From: Novosphingobium sp. JCM 18896
GTDB taxonomy: Bacteria > Pseudomonadota > Alphaproteobacteria > Sphingomonadales > Sphingomonadaceae
Assembly: GCF_025938095.1 (NCBI RefSeq)
Contig: NZ_JAPCZF010000002.1
Location: 372,001-436,000, forward strand
DNA: 64,000 nt
Reading direction: 5' to 3'
Within the stretch, counting starts at the first letter, position 1. Each line of letters begins with the position of its first letter. The position numbers were made by a program, and so were the translations under genes. Of this stretch, positions 7,841 to 18,048 are shown piece by piece. A model generated the notes under the pieces. The model was not told the origin of the DNA, did not search any database, and saw only the letters and a list, made by a program, of their open reading frames with translations.

Positions 7841-8747
7841 CGAACTCTTCCCCGCCGCCAAGCGAGTGGACATAGGCGGCCAGCATCTTGATCGTCACCG
7901 GATCGAGCCGCTGGCCCCAGGCGGGCATGACCCCGGCATGGGCACTGTGGATCGACGCGGCGATCGTCTCGCGGCTGCCGCCGTAGAGCCAGATCTGGTC
8001 GGCGAGGTTCGGTGCGCCGAACGGACGGCCACCCTGGCCGGCGGGGCCGTGGCAGGCGGCGCAGTTGTCGGCAAAGGTCTGCGCACCGCGCGCCGAGGCC
8101 GCGCTCGGCTGCTCCTTGCCCGACAGGGTGCGGACATGGCTGACCACGTCGTCGATCTGCGCCGCGGTCAGCATGCCGTCGCGCCCGAACGAGGGCATCA
8201 GGCTGGTGCGCGTCTGGTCATCGCCGGGCTGGCGGATGCCGTGGGTGATCGTGCGTTCGATCTCGACCAGATTGCCGCCCCATAGCCAGTCGTCGTCGGC
8301 GAGGTTGGGGTAGAGCCCCGCCACACCCGCCGCGCCGGCGCCGTGGCACTGCACGCAGTTGACGCGAAAGGCGGCGCGCCCGCCCGCGACCGCGGCCTGC
8401 ATCAGCTCGGGCTTGCCGGGCAATTGCTCGATCGGGGTCGCCGCGATCTGCCGGAGCAGGCCGGCGCGGCCATCGTTCGCCGCCTTGGTTTCCCTGGCCA
8501 GCTCGCCGCGGCTGGTCCAGCCCCACAGGCCCGCGGTCGCGCGGTCGAGTAGCGGCACCGCCGGATAGACCACCATATAGCCGATCGCGAAAACGATGGT
8601 CAGGTAGAAGGTCCACAGCCACCAGCGCGGCATGGGGGTGTCGAGTTCCTCGATCCCGTCCCACTCGTGGCCGACGGTGGAGGTGCCGGTGGCTTCGTCG
8701 ATGCGCTTCCCCCCGGCGGAGGCCGGGACATTGTTGGCGTCAGCCAT
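7821..8747 (-). CDS. ccoP: cbb3-type cytochrome c oxidase subunit III, dihaem cytochrome c
   Basis: This 308-residue subunit has an N-terminal membrane anchor (about 43-62) and two periplasmic c-haem sites, C131-x2-C134-H135 and C229-x2-C232-H233. It passes electrons from cytochrome c to CcoO/CcoN. Its ATG lies inside the end of ccoQ (8-base overlap), and its 3' end overlaps the start of ccoG, so it is translated within the ccoNOQP operon. Confidence 0.97.
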   Translation of the reverse strand: MADANNVPASAGGKRIDEATGTSTVGHEWDGIEELDTPMPRWWLWTFYLTIVFAIGYMVVYPAVPLLDRATAGLWGWTSRGELARETKAANDGRAGLLRQIAATPIEQLPGKPELMQAAVAGGRAAFRVNCVQCHGAGAAGVAGLYPNLADDDWLWGGNLVEIERTITHGIRQPGDDQTRTSLMPSFGRDGMLTAAQIDDVVSHVRTLSGKEQPSAASARGAQTFADNCAACHGPAGQGGRPFGAPNLADQIWLYGGSRETIAASIHSAHAGVMPAWGQRLDPVTIKMLAAYVHSLGGGEEFDAAGPR

Positions 8748-8910
8748 CGTTCTCGTCCTTGAAGATCAGGTTCGCGGCGTCGCGGTTGTGCTCGCGCGCG
8801 CCGGGGCGGAACGGCCAGGCGGCGAGGCCGAGGAACACCAGGGTCATGACCAGCAGGCCCCAGCTGTCGGCCAGGTGGCGCAGCAGGTCGTAAGTGGAGT
8901 GCAGGCTCAC
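8740..8910 (-). CDS. ccoQ: cbb3-type oxidase subunit CcoQ
   Basis: A 56-residue protein with one membrane helix ('[20 protein letters not shown]') and a short polar tail ending 'NLIFKDEND', the usual CcoQ form. It starts at a GTG that overlaps the ccoO stop by four bases (GTGA), and its end overlaps the ccoP start by 8 bases. CcoQ stabilises the assembled cbb3 oxidase. Confidence 0.92.
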   Translation of the reverse strand: MSLHSTYDLLRHLADSWGLLVMTLVFLGLAAWPFRPGAREHNRDAANLIFKDENDG

Positions 8911-9656
8911 CGGCCCTTCTCCCTGGCCAGTTCCTCCTGCGCGGCGGCGGCGTTGACGTCGACCATGGTGCCCAGGACCTGGAGATAGGCGACCAGCGCA
9001 TCCATCTCGGTCAGGCGGCTGGGATCGCCGTCGAAGTCGCGCGCCTGCGCCTTGGGATAGCGCTTGAGCAGATCGGCCGTATCAGCCTCGGGATCGGCCT
9101 GGACCTTGAGGTCGTCGTTGGCCTTGGCGAGATCGGCCCGGGTATAGGGCACGCCGACGCGGTAGAGCGCGGTGAGCTGCGCGGTCATGTCGCCCGGGTT
9201 CAGCTCGCGCTCGGCGAGGAAGGCATAGGGCGGCATGATGGACTCGGGCACCACCGCACGCGGGTCCTTGAGGTGCTGGACGTGCCACTCGTCCGAATAG
9301 CGCCCGCCGACCCGCGCGAGGTCGGGCCCCGTGCGCTTCGAGCCCCACTGGAACGGATGGTCGTACATCGATTCCGCGGCGAGGCTGTAGTGGCCGTAGC
9401 GCTCGACCTCGTCGCGAAACGGGCGGATCATCTGGCTGTGGCAGACGTAGCAGCCCTCGCGCACGTAGATGTCGCGCCCCGCCTGTTCGAGCGGCGTGTA
9501 GGGGCGCACGCCCTTTACCTGCTCGATCGTGTTGTCGATCCAGAACAGCGGCGCGATCTCGACGATGCCGCCGATGGCGACGACGACGAAGGCGAACAGG
9601 CCGAGCAGGCTGACGTTGCGTTCGAGCTTCTTGTGGTTTTGCACGATGGTGGACAT
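8907..9656 (-). CDS. ccoO: cbb3-type cytochrome c oxidase subunit II, monohaem cytochrome c
   Basis: This 249-residue subunit has an N-terminal membrane helix (about 17-38) and one c-haem site C69-x2-C72-H73 in '[11 protein letters not shown]', a typical CcoO sequence. It receives electrons from CcoP and passes them to CcoN. It lies 12 bases after ccoN and overlaps ccoQ by four bases. Confidence 0.97.
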   Translation of the reverse strand: MSTIVQNHKKLERNVSLLGLFAFVVVAIGGIVEIAPLFWIDNTIEQVKGVRPYTPLEQAGRDIYVREGCYVCHSQMIRPFRDEVERYGHYSLAAESMYDHPFQWGSKRTGPDLARVGGRYSDEWHVQHLKDPRAVVPESIMPPYAFLAERELNPGDMTAQLTALYRVGVPYTRADLAKANDDLKVQADPEADTADLLKRYPKAQARDFDGDPSRLTEMDALVAYLQVLGTMVDVNAAAAQEELAREKGR

Positions 9657-9668
9657 CGGATCGGTCCC

Positions 9669-11327
9669 TTATTCGGCGGGAACAGGGGCGAGCGGACGGT
9701 CCTTCTCAGGATCGAACGCGGCGTCACGCATGGGGGCTTCGTCGCGCAGCTTGCCGAGGATGGTCAGCCAGACGTTGGCGGCCATGATCGCACCGCCGGC
9801 GAGGTAGAGCAGGCCGCCGAAGGCGCGCAGGACGAACATCGGGTGGACCGCGACGACACTCTCTACGAAGGAGTTCACCAGGTAGCCGTCGGGCCCGTAT
9901 TCGCGCCACATCAGCCCCTGGGTGATCCCCGCCACCCACATCGCGGCGGCGTAGAAGACGATGCCCACGGTCGCGAGCCAGAAGTGCCAGTTGACCCAGC
10001 GGAGGCTGTAAAGCCGCTGGCGGTTCCACAGGCGCGGAACCAGGTAGTAGATCGCCGCGAAGGTGATCATCCCGTTCCAACCGAGCGCCCCCGAATGGAC
10101 GTGGCCGATCGTCCAGTCGGTATAATGCGACAGGCTGTTGACCGACTTGATCGACATCATCGGCCCCTCGAAGGTGCTCATGCCGTAGAAGGCCAGCGCC
10201 ATCACCATCATGCGGATGATCGGGTCGGTGCGGATCTTGTCCCAGGCGCCGTTGAGCGTCATCAGGCCGTTGATCATGCCGCCCCAGCTCGGCATCCACA
10301 GCATGATCGAGAAGACCATGCCCAGCGTCTGCGCCCAGTCGGGCAGCGCCGTGTAGTGGAGGTGGTGCGGACCCGCCCAGATGTAGAGGAAGATCAGCGC
10401 CCAGAAGTGGATGATCGACAGGCGGTAGGAATAGATCGGGCGTTCGGCCTGCTTGGGCACGAAGTAGTACATCATCGCCAGGAAGCCCGCGGTCAGGAAG
10501 AAGCCGACCGCGTTGTGGCCGTACCACCACTGCACCAGCGCGCCCTGGACGCCCGCCCACAGCGGATAGGATTTGGAGCCGAACAGGCTGACCGGCATGT
10601 CGAGGTTGTTGACCACGTGCAGCATGGCCACGGTGATGATGAAGCCGAGGTAGAACCAGTTGGCGACGTAGATGTGCGGCTCGCTGCGCTTGACCACGGT
10701 GCCGACGAAGACCGCCAGATAGGCGAGCCAGACGATCGTCAGCCACCAGTCGACGTACCATTCGGGCTCGGCATATTCCTTCGACTGGGTGATGCCGAGC
10801 AGGTAGCCGGTCGCCGCGAGGACGATGAACAGCTGGTAGCCCCAGAACACGAAACGGGCGAGGCCGGGGAAGGCCAGCCTCGCCCGGCAAGTGCGCTGGA
10901 CCACGTAGAAGGACGTGGCGATCAGCGCGTTGCCTCCGAAAGCGAAGATCACGGCGGACGTGTGCAGCGGCCGCAGGCGGCCGAAGGTGGTCCATTCAAG
11001 GTTTAGATTGAGCGCGGGAAAGGCGAGCTGGAGCGCGATGAACAGCCCCGCGAGGAAGCCGGCCATGCCCCAGAAGACGGTGGCGATCACGCCCCAGCGG
11101 ATCGGATCGTCGTCGTAGATGCCGGGATCGGCCGGGGTACGGATGATCCCCCGCGCCACGGCGGCGTAGTCGACCGTCGAGATCGAGACGCAGAGACCGA
11201 CGAAGGCGGCCAGCGCGACGATGGTCATGTGGACGGCGAAGCCGGTGTCGGCGGCCAGGGCGACCGCCATGACGGCGAGGACGAGCACGGCCAGCCAGAT
11301 GCCGGCGCGCGATAGAACGCTAACCAT
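9669..11327 (-). CDS. ccoN: cbb3-type cytochrome c oxidase catalytic subunit I
   Basis: CcoN is the catalytic subunit that reduces oxygen at the high-spin haem b/CuB site and pumps protons. The protein is a polytopic haem-copper oxidase with '[17 protein letters not shown]' and '[13 protein letters not shown]' carrying the metal-ligand histidines. I place the start at 11327 ('MVSVLSRAG'), which has a GGGAAGG ribosome binding site. A longer frame to 11462 would run across the FNR box and is not credible. This gives about 552 residues, a normal length. It heads the operon ccoNOQPGHIS and has an FNR box 58 bases upstream. Confidence 0.97.
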   Translation of the reverse strand: MVSVLSRAGIWLAVLVLAVMAVALAADTGFAVHMTIVALAAFVGLCVSISTVDYAAVARGIIRTPADPGIYDDDPIRWGVIATVFWGMAGFLAGLFIALQLAFPALNLNLEWTTFGRLRPLHTSAVIFAFGGNALIATSFYVVQRTCRARLAFPGLARFVFWGYQLFIVLAATGYLLGITQSKEYAEPEWYVDWWLTIVWLAYLAVFVGTVVKRSEPHIYVANWFYLGFIITVAMLHVVNNLDMPVSLFGSKSYPLWAGVQGALVQWWYGHNAVGFFLTAGFLAMMYYFVPKQAERPIYSYRLSIIHFWALIFLYIWAGPHHLHYTALPDWAQTLGMVFSIMLWMPSWGGMINGLMTLNGAWDKIRTDPIIRMMVMALAFYGMSTFEGPMMSIKSVNSLSHYTDWTIGHVHSGALGWNGMITFAAIYYLVPRLWNRQRLYSLRWVNWHFWLATVGIVFYAAAMWVAGITQGLMWREYGPDGYLVNSFVESVVAVHPMFVLRAFGGLLYLAGGAIMAANVWLTILGKLRDEAPMRDAAFDPEKDRPLAPVPAE

Positions 11328-11384
11328 GAGCCTTCCCTCATGTGAATGATGAGAGCGCCCTGGGCCGATTTGTGCAGCGCGACA

Positions 11385-11398
11385 TTGACCGCGATCAA
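11385..11398 (-). promoter_or_regulatory. FNR box upstream of ccoN
   Basis: TTGAC-N4-ATCAA matches 9 of 10 consensus positions and lies 58 bases before the ccoN ATG, where FNR/FixK sites control cbb3 operons in other alphaproteobacteria. I could not find a good -10 hexamer at the ideal spacing. Confidence 0.8.
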
Positions 11399-11478
11399 CA
11401 ATCGCCGGCGGGGGGATTTTCCGTCCCCCCTGTCGCCGCTTGGCCAGTTGTCGCAAATGCACGTTACATATCCAGCAT

Positions 11479-11570
11479 CGTCGCCCCGGACTTGATCCGG
11501 GGTCCCGCTTCCTGCGGCAGGCAATGCGCTCGAAAGAACAGCGGGGCCCCGGATCAAGTCCGGGGCGACG
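11479..11570. repeat. Family B palindromic repeat
   Basis: Arms of the type CGTCGCCCCGGACTTGATCC and the reverse complement flank a short variable centre. It lies in the 366-base ccoN-ompW intergenic region, between the two FNR-type boxes. Confidence 0.85.
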
Positions 11571-11587
11571 AAATGTGCTGGGCCGTT

Positions 11588-11601
11588 TTGCGCGCGATCA
11601 A
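11588..11601 (+). promoter_or_regulatory. FNR-like box upstream of ompW
   Basis: TTGCG-N4-ATCAA keeps one perfect half-site and TTG of the other. It lies 93 bases before the ompW ATG. No convincing -10 element sits at class II spacing. ompW is an FNR target in enterobacteria, which makes the site plausible. Confidence 0.5.
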
Positions 11602-11693
11602 AGCATCCCTGCGCTCGCTGCCCCAGGCGGGATCCGACGCCGTAACAACCCTGGTCCGCGGCCTGCGGACACTGCGGCGACGGATGAGGGATC

Positions 11694-12371
11694 ATGAACA
11701 AGACGATGCTCTGGGCCGCCGCGCTCGCCACGGCCGCGGCCGTCACCACGCCCGCGCTGGCCGCGGACCAGCACGGCCGCTGGCAGGTCAAGCTGCTCGG
11801 CAGCGGCGTGCTGCCCGACGGCAAGATCGATGCGGTGAAGACCGACCTGATCGGGCTTCCGGCCGGCAGCCAGACCAAGGCCGACGACAATGTCGTGCCG
11901 ACCCTGGCGATCGAATACTACGCCACACCCAACGTCTCGATCGAGACGATCTGCTGCCTGACCCAGCACAAGGTCGATGGTGCCGGCGCGCTGGCCGGGG
12001 CAAGGCTGGTCGATCACGTACTGATCCTGCCCGCGACGCTGACGCTCAAGTACCATGTCGATGCCGGGCCGATCCGCCCCTATGTCGGCCTGGGCCCCAG
12101 CCTCTTCGTGATCATGGGCGAAAAACCCGGCGCCGCCGCCAGGGCGCTCGGTGCCAGCAAGGTGTCGATGAGCAACGAGCTCGGTGTGGTGCTCCAGGGC
12201 GGCGTCGACATTCCCGTGAGCGACAGCGGCCTCGGCCTCAGCCTCGACGCCAAGAAGTATTTCATCGGCACGACCACGCGCTTCACCACCGCCGCCGGAG
12301 TCACGGCGCTGGAGACCAGGCACAAGCTCGACCCCTGGGTCGTCAGCGGCGGGGTCTATTTCCGGTTTTGA
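11694..12371 (+). CDS. ompW: OmpW-family outer membrane protein
   Basis: A 225-residue precursor with a signal peptide cleaved near A23 ('TPALA'), followed by an OmpW-type eight-strand barrel: 'PTLAIEYYATPNVSIET', 'LTLKYHV..GPIRPYVGLG' and the C-terminal 'WVVSGGVYFRF' ending in phenylalanine, as outer membrane barrels do. OmpW proteins form small hydrophobic channels and are often induced when oxygen falls. It stands next to the cbb3 operon with an FNR-like box upstream, so joint control is likely. Confidence 0.87.
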   Translation: MNKTMLWAAALATAAAVTTPALAADQHGRWQVKLLGSGVLPDGKIDAVKTDLIGLPAGSQTKADDNVVPTLAIEYYATPNVSIETICCLTQHKVDGAGALAGARLVDHVLILPATLTLKYHVDAGPIRPYVGLGPSLFVIMGEKPGAAARALGASKVSMSNELGVVLQGGVDIPVSDSGLGLSLDAKKYFIGTTTRFTTAAGVTALETRHKLDPWVVSGGVYFRF

Positions 12372-12424
12372 TCTTGCGCGCTGGCCCGCAAGCGGAATGA
12401 TGAAGTCCCCAAACTCAATATCGT

Positions 12425-12512
12425 CGTCATTCCCGCAAAGGCGGGAATCCATCTCCAGGTCTTTCCACAACCGCAACGCCGGAGATGGATCCCCGCCTTC
12501 GCGGGGATGACG
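12425..12512. repeat. Family B palindromic repeat
   Basis: Arms CGTCATTCCCGCAAAGG and its complement, with inner CCATCTCC/GGAGATGG arms around the centre. It fills most of the gap between ompW and the HigA-like gene. Confidence 0.85.
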
Positions 12513-12601
12513 AGTGGTGTTCATTGTGCCAGCCATCTGCTACCTCAATGATGCTAGAAGCTGTCGTACCAAAAAGTTCGCGACATCGAGGACCACAACC
12601 A

Positions 12602-12904
12602 ATGGCCATCCAGCTTCACCCGTCGATCTATGTCCACCCTGGGCTCTGGCTGAAGAGCGAGATCGTCGAGCCCCATGGCCAGAACGTGCGGCAGCTCGCC
12701 CAGCATTTCGGGGTTTCCCGCCAAGCGCTGAGCACCTTGCTCAATGGACGCGCTGCGTTGTCTGCCGAGATGGCGATCCGGTTCGAAAAGGCCTTCGGCA
12801 TCAAGGCGGACAGTCTGATGCGGATGCAGAGCGCCTACGAACTGGCACAGGTCCGCGCGCACCAGGACGAGATCGCCGTGGAACGCATCGTCGCGGCAGC
12901 CTGA
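12602..12904 (+). CDS. higA: HigA-type antitoxin/XRE regulator without an adjacent toxin
   Basis: A 100-residue protein with an XRE helix-turn-helix of the HigA type: 'VHPGLWLKSEIVEPHG' then 'LAQHFGVSRQALSTLLNGRA' and 'AMAIRFEKAFG'-like helices. HigA antitoxins neutralise HigB ribonucleases and repress their own operon. HigB genes normally lie directly upstream, but here only about 85 bases separate the repeat at 12425-12512 from the ATG, too little for a toxin, and no toxin gene follows. It may be an orphan antitoxin or a stand-alone regulator. I chose the ATG at 12602 because conserved sequence begins there. Confidence 0.82.
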   Translation: MAIQLHPSIYVHPGLWLKSEIVEPHGQNVRQLAQHFGVSRQALSTLLNGRAALSAEMAIRFEKAFGIKADSLMRMQSAYELAQVRAHQDEIAVERIVAAA

Positions 12905-13001
12905 CCGCAGCACTGCCCCTCCCCGACTAAGGAACATACCGTATCGCGGACTCGCCTGCGACGCGGCAATCCGGTCTCCGGCACCAGGGGAAGGTCGGGG
13001 C

Positions 13002-13421
13002 ATGCGGAAATCGACGATAGCGTTCTACATTCTCGTCGCGGAGATCTGCGGCATCGCCGTGCTGGCGATCGCCGCCGCCGTGGCGGCGCAAGCGGCCGAG
13101 CCGGCCGAAGATGCCGCGATCGTCGTCGAGGCACCGCGGGCGCTGCCACTGCCTCCGCCCGCACCCGCCACGCGCGACGGCTTCACCGGCGCACCGACGG
13201 TCACCACGACGGTGCGCATCTCGGCGCTCTATGGCGATCTCGACCTCAGCCAGCCCGCGCAGGCGGCGCGGCTGACGACGCGCGTCGAACGCGTGGCGCG
13301 CGATGCCTGCGCCACGCTCGATCGGCTCTATCCGCTCAATCCCGATGCCGACTGCGTGAGCCGCACCGTGGCGCGGGCTATGCCGAGTGTCGAAGCGATC
13401 GTGGCGGCGGCGCAAAAGTGA
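13002..13421 (+). CDS. UrcA-family secreted protein
   Basis: A 139-residue protein with an N-terminal signal peptide or anchor ('YILVAEICGIAVLAIAAAVA'), a proline-rich linker, and a C-terminal UrcA domain ('DLDLSQPAQAARLTTRVER' with 'ACATLDRLYP' and 'ADCVSRTVA', two conserved cysteines). UrcA proteins are common in sphingomonads and caulobacters, and their role is unknown. The gene stands alone, with a family A repeat right after its stop. Confidence 0.78.
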   Translation: MRKSTIAFYILVAEICGIAVLAIAAAVAAQAAEPAEDAAIVVEAPRALPLPPPAPATRDGFTGAPTVTTTVRISALYGDLDLSQPAQAARLTTRVERVARDACATLDRLYPLNPDADCVSRTVARAMPSVEAIVAAAQK

Positions 13422-13428
13422 CGCCGTA

Positions 13429-13560
13429 TCCTCCCCCTTAGGGAGAGGGGGACCGCCATCCTGAGCTTGTCGAAGGGCGGTGGTGGAGGGGTGTCCCCGC
13501 TGGCGGCTACACCCCTCCGTCAGTCGCTTCGCAACTGCCACCTCCCCTTGCAGGGGAGGA
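13429..13560. repeat. Family A palindromic repeat, copy 2
   Basis: It shares with the 3165-3287 copy the CCTCCCC outer arms, the GGAGGGGTGTCCCC and ACACCCCTCC inner arms, and the terminal CAGGGGAGGA. It lies between two convergent genes and could serve as a bidirectional terminator. Confidence 0.8.
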
Positions 13561-13567
13561 TCTGGCC

Positions 13568-14896
13568 TCAGGCCGCCTCGACCTCCTTCGCGCGCTTCTC
13601 GGCGTGGGCTTTGAACATCTCCATGACGTCGCCCGAGGTCACCGGCCGGGTTTCGGTGGTCGGCACCGATCCGCCCGAGCTCTTGGGCGCGATGTCGACG
13701 TTCTTCGCCAGCGCGCGCGCGTGACAGGCGCCGACGGTCAGGTCCTCGCGCTTGTTGTGCGCGAACAGCGCATCATGGCGCAGCCACTTGATCGCGTTGC
13801 CGTGCGTGACCTTGTCGATCTGCGCGTCGGTCAGGTCCTTGACCTGTTCCCACAGCAGTTCGGCGGCATCGGGCCAGAGCGCGTCCGAATGCGGGTAGTC
13901 GACCTCGTAGGTGACGTTGTCCTCGCCGACCTCGGCCAGGTTCTTGATGCCGTAAGGGTCCCAGAGGAAGCAGTGCGCGAAGTGGCGCTTGAGCAGTTCG
14001 CTGGGCTTGATGTCCTGGAAGCGCGAACGCGTCCAAGCCTTGTGCCGCCAGTTCGAGAAGTCGGCGCGTTCGGCCAGATAGGGCACCCAGCCGATCGAGC
14101 CTTCGGACACGATGATCCGCATGTTCGGGTATTGGTGCAGCTCCTCGAGCTGGAGCCAGTCGGCGACGCCCTGTGCCACCGACAGCGGCATCGTGCTGAT
14201 CCAGGCTTCGATCGGCGTTTCCATCGACGCGTGGGGCGCGGGATTGCCGCTGCCGATGTGCAGCGCGATGGTCATGTCGTGGTCCATCAGCGCCTTGTAG
14301 ACCGGATCCCAATAAGCGTTGTGGATCGAGGGCAGGCCCTGGACGGTCGGGTTCTCGTTCATCGAGACGACGCGGAAGCCCTTCTTCGCACAGCGTTCGA
14401 TCTCGGCGACGGTCGCCGCCGGATCCCAGGTCGGCAGGATCGCCAGCGGGATGAAGCGGCCCGGATAGGCCATGCACCATTCGTCGTAGTGCCAGTCGTT
14501 GTAGGCCCGCATGTGGCGCAGGCTGAGCGCCTTGTCCGCCGCCTTGTGGAAGGTCTGGCCGTCGAAGCCGATCGAATTGCCGAAGCACATCGAGGCGGCC
14601 ACGCCGTTGACGTCCATGTCGTCGATGCGCTTGTGCACGTCCCAGCAACCGTCGCGCAGCTGGTCGAGCGAGGTCGGCTCCATGCCGTATTCCTCGAAAG
14701 GCCGGCCGACCACGGCGTTGAGACCCACCGAGGGACGGATATAGCCCTGGTACTGCCAGAAGTTCTTGCCCTGCGCGTCGGTGCGCAGCTTGGGCGCAGA
14801 AGCGAGCAGGTCGCCCGAGAGCTGGTTGTCGAACAGGGTCGGCGGCTCGCAGATGTGGTCGTCGGTGCTGATCACCACCATGTCGTTCATGTGCAT
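13568..14896 (-). CDS. Amidohydrolase-2 family metal-dependent hydrolase
   Basis: A 442-residue amidohydrolase-2 (ACMSD-like TIM barrel) protein. The N-terminal metal-site motif is 'STDDHICEPP' (D12-D13-H14), with 'IALHIGSGNP' and 'YEVDYPHSDALWPD' as later metal-site stretches. Relatives hydrolyse or decarboxylate cyclic and aromatic intermediates; the substrate here is unknown. I chose the ATG at 14896, which has a GGGAG ribosome binding site 8 bases upstream. An FNR box is centred 78 bases upstream, with a -10-like GACAAT in register. It is divergent from the monooxygenase-TauD-Rieske genes and probably acts in the same pathway. Confidence 0.85.
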   Translation of the reverse strand: MHMNDMVVISTDDHICEPPTLFDNQLSGDLLASAPKLRTDAQGKNFWQYQGYIRPSVGLNAVVGRPFEEYGMEPTSLDQLRDGCWDVHKRIDDMDVNGVAASMCFGNSIGFDGQTFHKAADKALSLRHMRAYNDWHYDEWCMAYPGRFIPLAILPTWDPAATVAEIERCAKKGFRVVSMNENPTVQGLPSIHNAYWDPVYKALMDHDMTIALHIGSGNPAPHASMETPIEAWISTMPLSVAQGVADWLQLEELHQYPNMRIIVSEGSIGWVPYLAERADFSNWRHKAWTRSRFQDIKPSELLKRHFAHCFLWDPYGIKNLAEVGEDNVTYEVDYPHSDALWPDAAELLWEQVKDLTDAQIDKVTHGNAIKWLRHDALFAHNKREDLTVGACHARALAKNVDIAPKSSGGSVPTTETRPVTSGDVMEMFKAHAEKRAKEVEAA

Positions 14897-14967
14897 CGTC
14901 GTATCTCCCGGCCGCGCGGATCTGGCGGCTTGCCGGCGCATTGTCCGGGGCGGACCGCCGCGCGACA

Positions 14968-14981
14968 TTGATCGCGGTCAA
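14968..14981 (-). promoter_or_regulatory. FNR box upstream of the amidohydrolase gene
   Basis: TTGAT-N4-GTCAA matches 9 of 10 consensus positions. Read on the minus strand, a GACAAT (14940-14945) falls exactly where the -10 hexamer of a class II FNR promoter should be, giving a predicted transcript start near 14933. Confidence 0.75.
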
Positions 14982-15027
14982 AACGGGCCGGGAGCCGACG
15001 GCGCCATCGCCGACGCGATCGGCAGGC

Positions 15028-15061
15028 AAAAAATGAGCGGCCGTCACGAGGTCGGCCGCTC
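15028..15061 (-). terminator. Rho-independent terminator of the candidate small RNA
   Basis: Perfect 9-base arms GAGCGGCCG and CGGCCGCTC with a 9-base loop, followed on the minus strand by CAT and six T. No protein-coding gene ends here, so the terminator implies a short non-coding transcript from the right. Confidence 0.75.
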
Positions 15062-15133
15062 GAAGGTGGGGAGAGTCGGTTCCGGCGCGCAGGGACGGAA
15101 TGGAGGTACCTGCGTGCCTTGTGGCGGAACCGG
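15028..15133 (-). ncRNA. Candidate FNR-linked small RNA
   Basis: On the minus strand this stretch forms an 8-base outer stem (15125-15132 with 15077-15084) around a 6-base hairpin (15109-15114 with 15088-15093). The 15-base hairpin loop exposes ACCTCC, complementary to Shine-Dalgarno sequences. A CT-rich single-stranded link (CTCTCCCCACC) follows, and then a 9-base terminator stem with six T. It has no plausible ORF. The perfect FNR box at 15168-15181 is centred 41.5 bases from a start at 15133, the class II spacing, although the -10 there (GAATGT) is weak. The A/T-tract side of the terminator fixes the strand. This is prediction from sequence only. Confidence 0.55.
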
Positions 15134-15167
15134 GAGGCCACATTCGCCGTGCGCTTCCCCCGCGGCA

Positions 15168-15181
15168 TTGATCCGGATCAA
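15168..15181. promoter_or_regulatory. Perfect FNR box in the divergent intergenic region
   Basis: TTGAT-N4-ATCAA, a 10/10 match to the FNR consensus. It lies 61 bases before the monooxygenase ATG on the plus strand and next to the candidate small RNA on the minus strand, so it could act in both directions. A GTTAAT at 15207-15212 may be the plus-strand -10, three bases from the ideal spacing. Confidence 0.8.
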
Positions 15182-15208
15182 AGCTGTAATTGGGTGGATG
15201 CGCCAGTT

Positions 15209-15230
15209 AATCAACAGACCTGTTGATTAG
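15209..15230 (+). promoter_or_regulatory. 22-base perfect inverted repeat operator before the monooxygenase operon
   Basis: Arms TAATCAACAG and CTGTTGATTA are exact reverse complements around AC. The repeat overlaps the likely -10/start region downstream of the FNR box and ends at the ribosome binding site (AGGAGAG), 12 bases before the ATG. Its form suits a dimeric repressor (TetR, MarR or similar). No regulator gene is adjacent. Confidence 0.8.
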
Positions 15231-15241
15231 GAGAGTCCCCG

Positions 15242-17086
<1,845 letters not shown>

Positions 17087-17094
17087 TCGCAACA

Positions 17095-17108
17095 TTGCGC
17101 GAGATCAA
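17095..17108 (+). promoter_or_regulatory. FNR-like box upstream of the TauD-family gene
   Basis: TTGCG-N4-ATCAA, the same variant as before ompW. It lies 55 bases before the next ATG, a distance similar to the other boxes. It would give the TauD-Rieske pair its own promoter; no strong -10 is visible. Confidence 0.45.
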
Positions 17109-17163
17109 GGCGGCCCTGCACCGCCCCTCGCAGTCTACCCCCAAACCGACAGGAGAGCGCCTC

Positions 17164-18012
17164 ATGGCCACGACCACCCTCACCCGCCTGCGCGCGGAAG
17201 ACATCAAGCCGCAGATCGGCAGCCGCGTGCTCAACACCAAGGACGAGCTGCTCAGCGGCGACCTGACCCAGGCGGTCAACGACCTGCTCGAACGCCGCGG
17301 CGTACTGGTGTTCAAGCAGCTCCACTTCACCGACGACGAGCAGATCCAGTTCACCAATGCGCTCGGCGGCAATGCCACCGAGATCGGCTTCCAGAACAAG
17401 GCGGTCTTCCCGATCTCGCTCGACAAGTCGGTCAACCGCGAGGTGACCGAATACCTCAAGGGTTCGCTGTTCTGGCACGTCGACGGCACGATGAACGACG
17501 TTCCCGTGCGCGGCTCGATCCTGACCAGCAAGGTCCTGCCCACCTGGGGCGGCAACACCGAATTCGCCAACTGCTATGCCGCCTACGACGACCTGCCCAC
17601 CGAGACCAAGGCGCGGATCGAGTCCTTGCGCGTGATCCACACGATGTGGGCCTCGCAGCTCTATCACACGCCCGAGCCGACACTGGCCCAGTTGACCAAC
17701 TGGCAGACGCGCGGCCAGGGCAAGCGCGAGCTGCCGCTGGTCTGGACGCACCGCTCGGGCCGCAAGTCGCTCGTGCTCGGCAACACCGCGCAATATGTCG
17801 TCGGGCTCGAGCCCGAGGAGTCCGCGCGCATTCTCCACGGCCTGCGCGAGATCGCGACCTCCGAGCCCTACCACTACGCGCACGAATGGGAGGTCGGCGA
17901 CTCGGTGATGTGGGACAACACCGGCACCTTGCACCGCGCCATGGCCTACGATCCCGACTGCGGCCGCCTGCTCCACCGCACGATCCTCCAGGGCGACGAG
18001 CCCTTCGCCTGA
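17164..18012 (+). CDS. TauD/TfdA-family 2-oxoglutarate-dependent dioxygenase
   Basis: A 282-residue Fe(II)/2-oxoglutarate dioxygenase. The iron-binding triad is H105-x-D107 ('FWHVDGTM') and H257 ('TLHRAMAYD'), with R268 and R272 in 'GRLLHRTIL' for 2-oxoglutarate. The family hydroxylates unactivated carbons, often cleaving sulfonates, ethers or esters, with O2. The start has a good AGGAGAG ribosome binding site. It stands 77 bases after the monooxygenase and 36 bases before the Rieske gene, suggesting one pathway that uses three different oxygenases. The true substrate is unknown, and a taurine role is not implied. Confidence 0.88.
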   Translation: MATTTLTRLRAEDIKPQIGSRVLNTKDELLSGDLTQAVNDLLERRGVLVFKQLHFTDDEQIQFTNALGGNATEIGFQNKAVFPISLDKSVNREVTEYLKGSLFWHVDGTMNDVPVRGSILTSKVLPTWGGNTEFANCYAAYDDLPTETKARIESLRVIHTMWASQLYHTPEPTLAQLTNWQTRGQGKRELPLVWTHRSGRKSLVLGNTAQYVVGLEPEESARILHGLREIATSEPYHYAHEWEVGDSVMWDNTGTLHRAMAYDPDCGRLLHRTILQGDEPFA

Positions 18013-18048
18013 TCGCCAGCACCCGATCACCAATATAGGGAGAGGACA

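Noticed and set aside
11490..11500. TTGATCC resembling an FNR half-site, also at 36549
   Set aside because: Both lie in the arms of family B repeats and are explained by the repeat sequence.
12513..12601. Possible HigB toxin remnant before higA
   Set aside because: None of the three plus-strand frames shows convincing HigB sequence in these 89 bases.
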